In this document: positions 13,193 through 25,100 of the stretch, in pieces | How positions within the stretch are numbered: position 1 is the first letter of the stretch | Layout of the letters: each line of letters starts with the position of its first letter | The notes under the pieces: generated by a model | Database searches by the model: none | Seen by the model: only the letters and a program-made list of their open reading frames with translations | What the model was told of the DNA's origin: nothing | Origin: Theocolax elegans | Taxonomy: Eukaryota > Arthropoda > Insecta > Hymenoptera > Cerocephalidae | Assembly: GCA_026168455.1 (NCBI GenBank) | Contig: CM047426.1 | Location: forward strand, 88,997,986 to 89,061,985 | Length of the DNA stretch: 64,000 bases | Direction: 5' to 3' | Position numbers and translations under genes: made by a program

Positions 13193-13981
13193 CACTTAAT
13201 CGTTAATAATTTTATTTCCATTTAACTTCAGTCTAATCGGATATTCGTGTAAAATGTAGTCAAGTAAAGAAGCAGTAGATATCAAAGTAAAATATAAATT
13301 ATAATCTACAAGCTAATGATATTAAATTAATTAAGTTTCAGTGTTATACTTGTGTATAAAATATTAATTGTTCGCGACACACATATACACATATATCAAT
13401 CATTAATTTAATGTGTTTAACTTTTGACATTGTGATCCTCTTTGAGTTGGTAATGAGAAGGAAAGTTTACATCAAAGAGGCTCGATCGTATACATAAACT
13501 TGCGCATGCAAGTGGCTTCCTTTCATACTCACTGGAGGTACATACACTGGGTTATTGAACCTCTATACACGCGGAGCAGTGGAATATATACGTCGTCAAC
13601 GTCATATTTCCTGGATGAAAATCGAGATTAATAAGAAAGGCAGAAGTATGATTTTGATTTACATAGAGCTAATTAATTACCCCCCGTACATATTGTATAT
13701 AACGTAATTAATTATTGCGTAATCCAAGAAACGGGATATAATATAATATTGCACCGCGTACGAAATTTAATTTTGGATTCGAGAAAATTTTCCATCAAAA
13801 TATTGATACTTTGAGGTTTAAAATACAATATTTTTTCAATTCCAGCGAGTGTGGCGGACACTATTTTAAATATGTGTATGCTCGAGTAAGTCGTGACTAC
13901 GTGTCATAAAAATGCATGAAATTAAGTAACTTTAACGAATTTTATCAATTTGTTAAATATATACTTTTTGTGACGAGCAAC

Positions 13982-16900
13982 ATGAGGTAAGTTTTTAAAT
14001 GCATATAGATACTTAGAATATCATTAAATTTTATGTTAAAGTTCATATATATGTTATTATGATGATTTGGTTACTGCAATATCGTTAGGAGCTCCTCGAA
14101 CCAAGTAACCCAATAACACAAATTGTCAAAATTTTCATTTAAATATTAACCAATAATATTTTCCCTCGTAGGCACACAAAATGTTGGATAAATCTGTTAA
14201 ACATTTCATTCGTTTATTCTATCATCCTCGAAACCATATCAATCATAGAAGCATCAGAATCCGCAATTTATTCATCAACTAACGAGCAAAGTAAGTACGG
14301 ACCGTTTATCAGTTAACATTTTATATAATATAATAATGTTTCAATGGGAACTAAATAATTATTTACTTTTTACAAGATATTGAAAGTGAGGCGCCAAATG
14401 AAGTTTGTAAGTCACAAGGTTGCATAGATGCAGGTAATATGCCAGTATAATTATTTACTTTTAGAGGACGAAAATCTATCAGTTTAAATTGACTGTTAAA
14501 ATTCTCCAAAATTGTCATAAATTTATATCAGGCTACTCAAGACAAACGTCCGATTTGACAGGTGGTAGAAATATCTACCACCCTGTTCCGCGATGATACG
14601 AAAAAATAGGGAAAAAGATGCTGTAGATTTTCTTGACCTTGAAAATTGATGAAATAACGAATCGTTTGTTAAATATCATTATCATTCATGTGAAACGCAT
14701 CGTTTTTTATTCAATTTTATTCAGTTCTGGGCTGTAATTAGTCTGACTTTAAGATGATATTTCCAAGGTCAAAGGTTGCTCTACATTTTTTACTATTTTT
14801 TTTCTTACTTAACACGTCAGGTTTTTCTAAAAAAACATCGAATATTAATACATAAGAAGTGGTAGAAGTTTCTACCATCGCGGTCCTCTGAAGCTTAAAA
14901 TAAAAATAATAGTAAAATATACGCATACGCATAAATAAACTAAAAAACACACATTTACTCTTTTCAGCTAATTTGATAAGCTACAATATTGATGAAAGTG
15001 TAAATCCTTGCAATGACTTTTACGATTTTGCGTGCGGTGGTTTCCTGAAAAAGACAACAATTCCAGAGAAAAAAAATAGACTTACTCATATATCAAATTT
15101 ACGAGATAAAGTGTTTCATAAAATTAAAACTGCTCTCGAAGAAAAAATTCATCCGGAAGAACCTCGTATTCTCGCTTTGGTAAAAAACTTTTACAAAGCA
15201 TGTATGAATTTGAGTAAGTGCGCATAAATATAAATTAAGACAAACATTTTTTATTTGACTTATAATGACTGAATTTAAACTAAAATAAACCCTGTATTAG
15301 TAGTTACATAATTATTTATACTGCTGTGCAATAAATAGTAAACGTAGGGTTATTATACGTTAAATAAATATGAACAAATATTGAGATCTAATAAATGAAT
15401 AGAAATAGTTAATTATGAACTTGCGATTTTCGTAGCCGCTATTGAAAGCTACGGGTTACAGCCTCTTTGGGATATTATCGACAAGCTTGGCGGTTGGCCA
15501 GTAGTCGTCGGTGATACTTGGGACGAAGATAAATTCGACTGGATAGAAGCTGATTCTAAACTTCGACAAATAGGTTATAATCCGAAAACCATTCTTAACG
15601 TATTCGTCTTTAATGATCTGTATAATACGACGCAGAATATTTTATACGTACGTTTTATTACTATAATATAAAGTTTATTCGTTTCATATGACTAATTCAA
15701 ATACATTTTAGATCGAACCACTAATACCCTACGTAAATGGAGCAACATTGAAAAAAGGATTGAGAAGTAGCGTGGTGAAAAATTATTACCATTTTATGGT
15801 GCAAGTAGCTAAGTTATTTGGTTCTAAATCGAACCATATTTCTGAAGAAATGAAAAAGGCACTTTCCTTCGAAATAGAACTAACTCAAGTAACTTTACTA
15901 TTTTACTATCGTGTATCACACGTTGTTATTATACCTATAATTGAACGATTTAATCGATTTATGTTCAGGCAATTTATGATACGTCGAACAAAACGAATTT
16001 AACTATACATTCGATTAAAGACTTGGAAATAATAGCACCTAACATACCTTGGATCAAGTATTTAAATGGATTAACGGAACCGATAATTCGCTTAAATGGC
16101 TCGGAATTGGTGAAAGCTCGAAAAATTAATTACTTGATGAATTTGAACGACATAATCAATAAAACACCTAAGAGAGTTATAGCAAACTATATGATTTGGA
16201 GAGCTGTATCCGAATCCGTTCCTTACTTAAACGCTGATTTACGTAAATTAGAACGTAGATTTAAGAGGCAATCAAATAGTAATAATGCCCACGTAGTCAG
16301 ATCGAAAGAGTGTATAAATTTGCTTACTGATAAGAAAGGATTAACCGTCGGAATCAGCTCTCTTTACATAAGAAAATATTTCAACAATGAAACGAGAGCA
16401 GCTGTTAGACCTATACTTCATTCGATTGCGGATCAGTTTAAAAATTTGTTGATCAAGGTAACGTAGAATCTATAGTAAAATGTAATAACACGAAGAAAAA
16501 GCTTTTTCTAGAGATTTTTAACGAATGAAATTATTCTGTTTATTTATACGAATGTGTACAACAAAGTATTAATAAGTTTATGTTGATTGTACTTATTGTT
16601 TCCCAATAGTCCTCGTGGATGGATGCGAAAACAAAAGAAAGTGCGATTCGAAAAAGTGAATTTATGAAGCAACTTATTGCATATCCGAGTGAACTACTCA
16701 ATGATAAAACGATCGACGAGTACGCGCAAAACTTAGAAATATCTCCGGATCATCATTTTAATAACCACTTGAATATAAACCGATTTCACTTTGATTATTC
16801 CGTAAGTGGTTTACGCGAACGCACTGACAAAAGATTGTGGGTTATATTGTCAGATTCAACATTCGTAAATGCTTATTATTACGGTGTTAATAATATATTT

Positions 16901-17652
16901 GGTAAAACAGCATTTTTAAATAAATAAATTTAATTTGTAACAATAGTCCGTTAATTAATTTATTTTTTTTCGCATAAATAGCTTTATTAGCTGGTATATT
17001 GCAGCCACCGTTATTTAACAGCGATTGGCCAAATTATGTAAAATATGGAGGTATTGGTTTTATAATTGGTCACGAAATGATGCATGCATATGATTCGAAA
17101 AACTCGTTATTCGATGAAACTGGAAGCTATAATCCTTGGTTCACCGACAAAGATAAAAAAGAATATTCTAATCGAATTCAATGTTTCATCGATCAATACA
17201 AAAAATACGTCGATGAAGAATTAGGTCTTGCTGTAAGTCTCTTTAATGAATCTACTAATTTAACAAATAATGTTTGTAATAAATTTATTTGACATTAACA
17301 ATCAATCCAACAGGTCGATGGTAAATTGACGGTAAACGAAAATTTGGCAGATAACGTCGGGATGAAGGTATCGTTGTTTGCTTACAAACTTGACAAATAC
17401 AAATATGGTAAAGAACTGCTATTACCAGGATTGAAATATACACCCGAGCAATTATTTTGGATTATGTCAGTCAATTTTATGTGCGGAAAAGATACATTGA
17501 AGCATAGAATGAACGTTATGATAACCGAAGTTCACACACCCGATAATTTTCGTACTTTAGGAGTCATGTCAAATTCACCTGCTTTCGCTAACGCGTTTAA
17601 CTGTTCAATTGGTACTCCTATGAATCCCGAAAAAAAATGTATACTATGGTGA
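13982..17652 (+). CDS. M13 family zinc metallopeptidase, neprilysin-like, secreted
   Basis: Ten exons: 13982-13986, 14172-14290, 14377-14433, 14968-15213, 15436-15647, 15712-15888, 15969-16457, 16610-16901, 16982-17232 and 17314-17652. They encode 728 residues, close to the usual size of neprilysin (about 750). The N-terminus has a hydrophobic segment (about residues 7-27) that fits a signal peptide, or less likely a membrane anchor. It is followed at once by the M13 entry motifs VCxSxxC (51-57) and NPCxDFYxFACGG (73-85). Catalytic parts are complete: NAYY substrate-binding motif (522-525), zinc site HEMMH (563-567, with Asp570), third zinc ligand Glu625 in ENLAD with Asp629, and the His690/Arg696 pair in EVHTPDNFR. 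The chain ends in NPEKKCILW, the family C-terminal CxxW. Such enzymes cut peptides of under about 40 residues on the N-terminal side of hydrophobic residues, outside the cell. The start rests on a 5-nt coding exon (ATG AG) spliced by GTAAGT; the family motifs confirm all other joins. Confidence 0.95.
14561..14582. repeat. hairpin, copy 1, in protease intron 3
   Basis: A nine-base perfect stem (GGTGGTAGA / TCTACCACC) closes a four-base loop. A similar hairpin lies 278 bases downstream in the same intron. Confidence 0.7.
14860..14877. repeat. hairpin, copy 2, in protease intron 3
   Basis: An eight-base perfect stem (TGGTAGAA / TTCTACCA) closes a two-base loop. It shares the GTGGTAGAA and TCTACCA arms with copy 1. 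Both copies have CCGCGATG or its reverse complement nearby. Confidence 0.7.
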
Positions 17653-18765
17653 AATCGTACAATACAATTTATTATATTTTTACACCTAATTCAATATAAT
17701 ATATAAAAAAATATCTTTAAATTCTTTATGATTAATTTATTAAAGCAGTCGTATTATCCTTAACTTTAAATGTTTAACCTCGCGACCGACTGAAATTTAC
17801 ATTACAAATTACAAAGAATCACCAATCATAATCTCATGCATAAGAAATCGCACAATTCATTCCACGGGTTTTAATCATTTTTTCGCAATTACAGAACTCA
17901 ATTTCTCTATCCCTTCCAACAATTCGTTTTACCGTACGGTTGATCTGGTGCATCTACATATTTATCACCGATAGGGTGTACGCGCGCAGTTCCCATTGTC
18001 TCTCCGGTTCCGGGCAGACTCGTAATTTCATTATTTCATTTGCTGGTGCAACTTTTCATTTTTTCCATAGGACTTTTAGAGAACAAGTGATAGACAAGTT
18101 TGTTGTTATGTACACAACTTTAAATAAATAACTTTAAATAATAACTATTATTAATTTAACAATTAATAATTACATGTACCCATACTGCCGCATTTAAAAT
18201 TACACGTATTATGTAAGTACAATTCAATGTTCTCAGCAATATCTATCAAATTGATGACGAGCCATGTAGCCAATGTTACGTTACGAATTGAAATCAATTT
18301 GTGTCCTCATTTGACGGCAAATTCACGTCAAGTATTTTTCGTAATATTTTTGTATATTTTATACCAAATTTACATCAAGTTTTGACACGATTAAGTTCAT
18401 CAGATCACATGTTTATATCGAATTTAAAACATATTGCTAGCAAAAGTAGCATAGTAAATATTTATGGGACATTGTCATATCAACTTTGGTTGTTGGGAGA
18501 ATTATAAAAAAGGAACTAAGCATTTTCTTTGTAACTTTGTTAAAGAACCCCAGGCATAGCTTTATAAAATTGAAGAAAAAAAGAGAAAAGACACGTTGAA
18601 ATCGGTTTAGAGAGCCACGAAACGATCGAAAGGGTATAGACATTACTTATGACGATGATGACTCGGATCGCGCCAACGTATCCGTCAAATTAACGGGGTG
18701 CCATAGTCAATATTTATCCTCCCTACCTTATCGGCAATCGTGATTATTAGTAATAAATTTGTAAA
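17653..18765. other. 3' flank of the protease gene
   Basis: This is AT-rich with no supported gene. An ATTAAA at about 17737 is a possible polyadenylation signal for the protease. Short open frames show no family motif. Confidence 0.5.
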
Positions 18766-18767
18766 TA

Positions 18768-19032
18768 AAACAGTACGTAAAAAAATAAGAGAAGAGGCGC
18801 CTTCGTTTATTGATAATTTAACTGTGTGCTTAATTTCAGATTAAAATTATATTGCGTTTTTGAGAAAAGTCTTACCAAAAATGTAAACCTAACCTCAACG
18901 AGGTGAAAAGATTTGATATTTTTGGTAAGACTTTTCTCGAAAACGCAATAATATTTTAATCTAAAATTTAGCACACAGTTAGATTGTCAATAAACGAAGG
19001 CGCCTCTTCTCTTATTTTTTCACATACTGTTT
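18768..19032. mobile_element. foldback MITE, about 265 bp, TA-flanked
   Basis: Two arms of about 115 bases (18768-18882 and 18918-19032) are near-perfect reverse complements. Matching blocks include AAACAGTA at the tips, AATAAGAGAAGAGGCGCC, CTTCGTTTATTGA, AACTGTGTGCT and GAAAAGTCTTACCAAAAAT. They enclose a loop of about 35 bases. TA dinucleotides at 18766-18767 and 19033-19034 flank the element and would fit a Tc1/mariner-type TA target duplication. It has no coding capacity, so it would be non-autonomous. The few mismatches between arms suggest fairly recent insertion. The loop contains CCTAACCT, which resembles the insect telomere unit. Confidence 0.85.
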
Positions 19033-19833
19033 TACTTTTTTATTAATTAATCATCAAAAATTGAGTATGGAACCCCCTTAATCCATCACAGGGTTTCGCG
19101 TGACTCACAATTCAATTCACGCCACGCGTCAGGAAAATCAAACATACACCAACGTTAACAGCATTATCGAAGCAATCAATAGCCGATGGTTCCAGTCCCT
19201 GTCCCTCTCACTTTCTCTCTCTTGCTCTCTCTCTTACTTTATTACTTCCTCTCTTTCTCCCACTGTGTTTCCCCAGATAGTTTCTCTTCCTCTCCTTCTC
19301 TTTCACGTACACTCTCGGCAATGACTGAGTCGCGATAATCCGCCGTGAAATTGAACCTTTCATTTGCACGTGTTTGCCATTTTCTATATGTTGTCAAGAG
19401 CGTGAGTTTCACAGATCGCGCGAAACCGTGCATTATTCCCAGGGATTATATGTATACACGAGACCCTCCGTATGCCCCGCTGGTATAGTATATATAGTAT
19501 ATAGGAAATATGTTCTGCAAAAAAATGCTATTTTATCTTCAGTCCAGTTCGAGAGAAAAATCGTACGCAAAAGTGCCTGCGTATTCGAGTTTCTCTCGGG
19601 AAATAATGAACCTAGAGGAATATAGATTCTCTACGATTTTTCGTTTATCCTGCACTTCCTGGATTATTCTTAGAATCCAATTAATCATTATTCATTCGAA
19701 ATCGTATATATTTATAGAAATATACTTGTAAAATTATTGTCCGATCGTTGTACTATTTGGATATTTATAATAAATCAATAATAATAATAATTACGGTTAT
19801 AATTACTTACATTTACGCGAAGTATTCCCAATA

Positions 19834-20082
19834 TTATTTATATAGAAAGTGCGCTTCGTTCTCCATGGTTGGTGGAAGTCCCAAAGTAGCCTTTCCAAAA
19901 ATAAAAATTATAAGAGTAAATGGCGTTTCGACCAGACTTGCGATTTGCAGGATTCGTGCGATAACTTCGATAAAATGAGCGGGATGCATGGAAAAAACAT
20001 TGATATATTCATCATCTTCAGTTAGAGTCGCCAATTTTTCTAAAAATTTATTCTTCACCAAAAGAGAATATTTTTTAAACAT
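19834..20082 (-). other. unplaced ORF, 82 residues
   Basis: A minus-strand frame from ATG at 20082 to a stop gives a balanced composition unlike the surrounding low-complexity frames: an acidic N-terminal half (TEDDE) and a hydrophobic segment with LIIFIF, then GLPPTMENE. I do not recognise it. No donor joins its 3' end in frame, and the nearest upstream donor (CAAG/GTAACT, about 20105) would leave an impossibly short intron. It may be a relic exon or chance. Confidence 0.2.
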
Positions 20083-21836
20083 CTTATATGTATTATGCAG
20101 TTACCTTGTAGCATAAACTTGAGCGGAAGGTTACTTCCTCGGTTGATCTTAACATTGCGATATAAAACAAATTTTACTTTGTAAAAACCCAAGTGAACTT
20201 AAAAACATTGTAAAATAATAAATTTACTTAATTTGATGTTCGGCAATGTAACGTGATATTCAACAATTGACTCTTATATAAATTGTGATACTGTCCAACA
20301 TAAGTTTAAGTAAGTATCATTTATGATATTTACAATTATTTTGAAATATTATAAATTCGTCTCAACGCAGTTTCGTGTAAATAATGAATGTTATTAAATT
20401 TGTATTTTACCAAAGTACCACACCGTCAAATTAATCTACAACAAAATAAAGAGAAAAGAAGCAGAAAAATTTTTTTTATTCAAACGAGGTATATAATGCT
20501 GATTGGTATATATGACGTGTGACGCGTGCGCGCGAATTTTATAGACGTCCTCGAAGCAGCGGCATATAATCTACGAACGTCTATGGAACAGCGAGTGCTG
20601 CACCTGTGTACGCTACTGAACTGTAATATATACAGTGCGATATATCAGTTTGCATATTGCCACTCCAATTTGGGTGAGATATACGCATACCTTCCCGGAC
20701 GCCGGTATGAAGTGCACCTACGGAATATACGACCACGTAGATATTATAGATATAAATTGTATTTTTTTTTTCGCCAACAGAAGAGAAGAAGGGGGTACAC
20801 TTTATTTAAAACATTTTTTTTTCACCGCACAAATTCGGCCGGAAATAGAGAGTACCGGATATTTGGTTTCACCAAGAGTGAGAGAGAGGGGGGGATGAGA
20901 GAAGAGAAAGAGATGTAATGCCGTTGAGCGTATCAAGTACGAAGCGTAACATTTGTTCCAAATTTTTCATGTATAAAGCTACCTTCAAGCTTACACATTA
21001 ATTCTAGGGAATAAAGTATGTAAATTATCACTTTTCGCAAATCTTCTTTTCAAAGGAATTTCCCGATGAAAATTTTATTCCGTTAAGTATTTGTCGTTAC
21101 GTTATCTTTTTTATATGTGAAATAACAATAATTTAATATAACGCTTCTATATTATATATTCAATTGCTTTTACGTTCAATTAGTAATACTGCTCTAAAAT
21201 GTTTTTGTCTGTTCCTCGTATAGTTCACAAATAATCGAATTTTAATTGCTACTAAATGTTGACCAATTAAAAGTATTTAATTTATATTAAAATTAAGCAG
21301 CTAGTAATTCTGTTAAAAAAATAAATTGTTTTTGTTACAACTGTAAAGTGAGCGCATTCTGTGGAAGTTATATACTTAAAGTTTTTGTTAAATTAAAGGA
21401 GAATAATAAATTCTCGTAAGAGTTTTTAAATCTCTCGTAACAAGATCGTTAAATTGCTTTTAAATTAAAATTTGTTCTATAATGTATTTTAAACCCTTTA
21501 CTTTAAAAGATTTTAATTAACATCATTATCTCCTTGTTTTTAATAGATGTATCAATTAATTGTTTTGAATAATCAGTTTTGGACTATAAATCTTTAACTA
21601 TTCTTATTATTCAAAAATTCAAACAGATAGTTATTCCTTAATAGGACGTTAACTGCTTCATTTCCAATAGAAACCCAAATCATGAAATAAAGTAAAAGTA
21701 ACTTCGGCTCGTATAGAGCGATAAAAATAACCTAATAATAATTGAGGCAAGCATCCGTAAAATACTTGTACGAATCGAGGCTTCAAAGACGAACCGAGCG
21801 TAGAGGTACTTAACACCCCAATTCACATCGAAACCA

Positions 21837-22139
21837 ATGTCAGCGCAGCAATATCAGCTAGTACGTGTAAGGTATATATGTATATATATATGTATACACA
21901 TAGACATACATGTGACCCGGATTTTTTCAACCGCGATGAGAATCCATCGATCAGAAATCATCCCCGTTATTGCAGAAACATTCGACTCAGCACTCCCAAA
22001 GTATAACGAGCCGAATCGAGGAACTGTTCTGCGCATGATGGATTTCCCTAAACAGTTATGCAGTATGTGGCCAGGCGTTGAGCCAAGTGACCTTCTCGAT
22101 GACATTTATGGGTTATTAATGCATTCGAAACCAAGTTAA
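21837..22139 (+). other. unplaced ORF, 100 residues
   Basis: The second half (about 21930-22139) has a protein-like composition with EIIPVIAETF, MMDFPKQLC, MWPGVEPSDLLDD and a final stop. The first part crosses a TA-rich repeat and is probably not coding. I know no family match. It may be a relic of a coding exon. Neighbouring exons could not be found. Confidence 0.2.
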
Positions 22140-25100
22140 AACGAAGCAAAACGAACCAACTTTAAGATAAATTGGTAATGATAAATTTCTACAACTTTCG
22201 GGATAGTTAAGATTAGTATTATCATAAATTTTACATCTATCTCTATCGGATAATGGTTCTGTACTTTTACCTGTTGATTTTTATTTTCCAGACACATTTA
22301 TTGCATAAGTAAAATCAATTATACTATCTATCAGTGTAAAACAAATTGATTATTTTACTTCGATATGAAAGCTTTTCATTTTCAAGAATCAGTCGTATAT
22401 TAAAATGAAAAATTTAAGTGCTGTTACAACGACGTTCGTAATGTATAATCATACGGTAAATTATATACATCAGTGTAAAAATACTGTGTGTTTAATCGTC
22501 TGACTGGATATTGGTTTACACTACTTGAGTTACATTAGCAGAATTCATACATTTTAGACCATTTTACGTACATATTTTACATTAATTGAGCAAATATGAC
22601 GAATTATTTATTATATAACATTGTTTTAAATAATAATTGATGATTCGTTACAGGCTACCAAGAAAAAATACAACAGAGTTCTAAATATGCATTTTCATGA
22701 ATGTCGCATCGATTTCTAGTATCTCACATTTTCAATTTAATTCCTCGTAGATATTTACTAAACATTCACAATTATTTAAATCTTAAAATTTATAACTTTA
22801 CAACGAATGAAATCTATGAATCTGGTTATATTTCAACTACATGTTCTTGTATATTAAAGCTTATACATGTAAAACTTTTAATCCATTTAAAATTTTGCAA
22901 TTTATTTAAAATTTTACATATGCATACATATGTAAGGATTAAAGTTTAAGCACGAATTAACAAAATTTAAAAAAAATCCAGTAATACATTTCAAAACTAG
23001 GTAGGTCAAAATTCAAACTTTTATTACAAATCAATTCAGTATTGTAAACTTTTTTTCTCCATAGTAACAAACTTTAATAATTCCCTTTTGAAGTTTATTA
23101 TACAAAATAAATATATATAATAACGTATGAATTACTTGAAATCGTAAATATGAATCTCTTCTTCGTGTACATATCGGTAAATAAAAGAATGAATTTTTTA
23201 ACAATCGATTTTCTACAACTACCGTAATATTGACTATAAAAAAATAAATTTCTCCACGTACAATTTGACAAAACGTTAATTTACATTTTTTTTCCGAGAA
23301 CTCACGGATCGTTTCTCTCACCTCGTGGCAGAGGTTGTTTGCTTAGCAGCTTTTGGATTTGGCATTTCTCCAGCCTACACATACACATATATACTTTTTT
23401 TTACTTTACTGTCTCTCTGTTCCTTTCGCACCGCCAGGTCACGAATAATTTACATTTTCAATCGTCTGTCATTGTCATCGATACCGTAAAAACCGAATGA
23501 TGCGGAATCGACGTTTTTCATTTTGTATTTATACATGACGAAGAAATGCATTTTGAAAGATGTTACTTTTAAAATAATCTTGAATATTTAAAATTGACGA
23601 TGAAGGTAATTGAAATCGATTTTTTCATTAATTCGACAAATAATTATTGTATGATTTAAGTTTGTTAATATAATTTACAACATTTGTAATATAAGTACAT
23701 TTTATTAGATTAAAAGTATACTCAAAGAAGAAGATGCTTATTTTGATTTTTAAAAGTGTTAATTTATTTACGAATTACACTTTTTAATTACTTTTAACCT
23801 TATATACAGGAAACGAAACTTAAGTAATCACGTTTTTAATTAAAGTCTATTAGTATATATGAATTTTATACTTTATCCATTCACTTTGCCTTTATTACAT
23901 TACTTATGTAAAAAATAGATTACCAAGGTAATTTTATACCTCTAATTCGAGTAAATAAAGAAACGTTTTTGTTCACCTTCAACTCATACTTAACATGGTT
24001 GAAATATCGCATCACTTAACACCATAAGTTAATAGACCTGTATAACAAATGGATTTTTGTTTATACAAATCTAAAAAAAATAAACGCATATTCTTCATAA
24101 ACTTTTAAAAAGTGATTTAAATATACAAAGACGTTCAGAATCCCGAATTTTACGGAGTTAGTGCGCAATATCTGAAAGGGTGTTAATCAACCTTGAAGAA
24201 AGGTAGGAAAACGAGGAAGAGCGAAGCGTTACAACTTTACGCTCAGTAAACGACATTAGAGCATATAAGGTTGAAAAGAGACACAACCAAGATCCATTTT
24301 CGTCTGTTTTAACGAGACTGACATTAAAATCTCTCTTCTCCTCTTGCGAGTATCGTATACGAATCGTCTTAACTATTCGGATGCTCCTTTATTGCTTGTG
24401 TTTACATCTCGTCTTTTAAGCTGGTGTTGGAAAAGAGCATTGGTTATTTTATACAACATCCTTGATTATGAGGATTTCACTTGAATTATTATTTAAATGT
24501 TTAAACTACTAGATTATGTGGGTTAGAACTACAAGAAAATATATAAAAATATATAGTCTAATAACTTTAACTTTCAAAATTATTGATATTTTAATTAAAT
24601 AATTTTTCAAGTTTAACATGAGAGAAAAAGCGTCGAGTAAAACTTGTTTACCAGCGTATAATATTATATTCTATTAGTTTCTAATCAAGCAGAAATGTCT
24701 TAGATTTCATTCTCACAAAGGAACTTTATACACACCTCTTTGTCTATGTTTTTTTTTCCTACAACCATGATTCTGGCAGTAGTACCAACTCAACACCGTA
24801 AAACCCACATCATTGTCAGTTCCGAAAATGATTCTATTTAGATATCACTCAACATGAAATTCGACTCTCTAGAGCATAAGATATTGTTTTAGACATTATA
24901 GAAGAATTACTTCAAAAATTACGTCAAAAATTATGCGTCGGTTGCAGTCGACAACGTCATAGTAGTTTCAAATATAATTTTTAATTGCTCTACTTACGTA
25001 ACCAATACTAATTTCTACCTGAAACAAAACATATTACTTTCAAATAATCAGATAGTTATTCTAGATGATCAATCAATCTTTGAAAATTCGATGTCTATAT

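Larger units (their letters stand above)
7520..13980. other. non-coding stretch between secreted pair and protease
   Basis: I see no gene that can be supported. Contents: a (TA)n run near 8076-8103, a purine-rich tract at 12449-12523, a (GT)n run near 13172-13192, and a 14-base perfect palindrome (CGTTCGATCGAACG) at 11777-11790. Blocks at about 9240-9560, 10900-11230 and 11500-11830 are richer in G+C and CpG than their surroundings and could be regulatory DNA or untranslated exons. None shows a protein motif. Confidence 0.55.

Noticed and set aside
20526..20918. Plus-strand 130-residue open frame
   Set aside because: It depends on a non-ATG start, and runs through a poly-T stretch and a purine repeat. 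No recognisable motif was seen.
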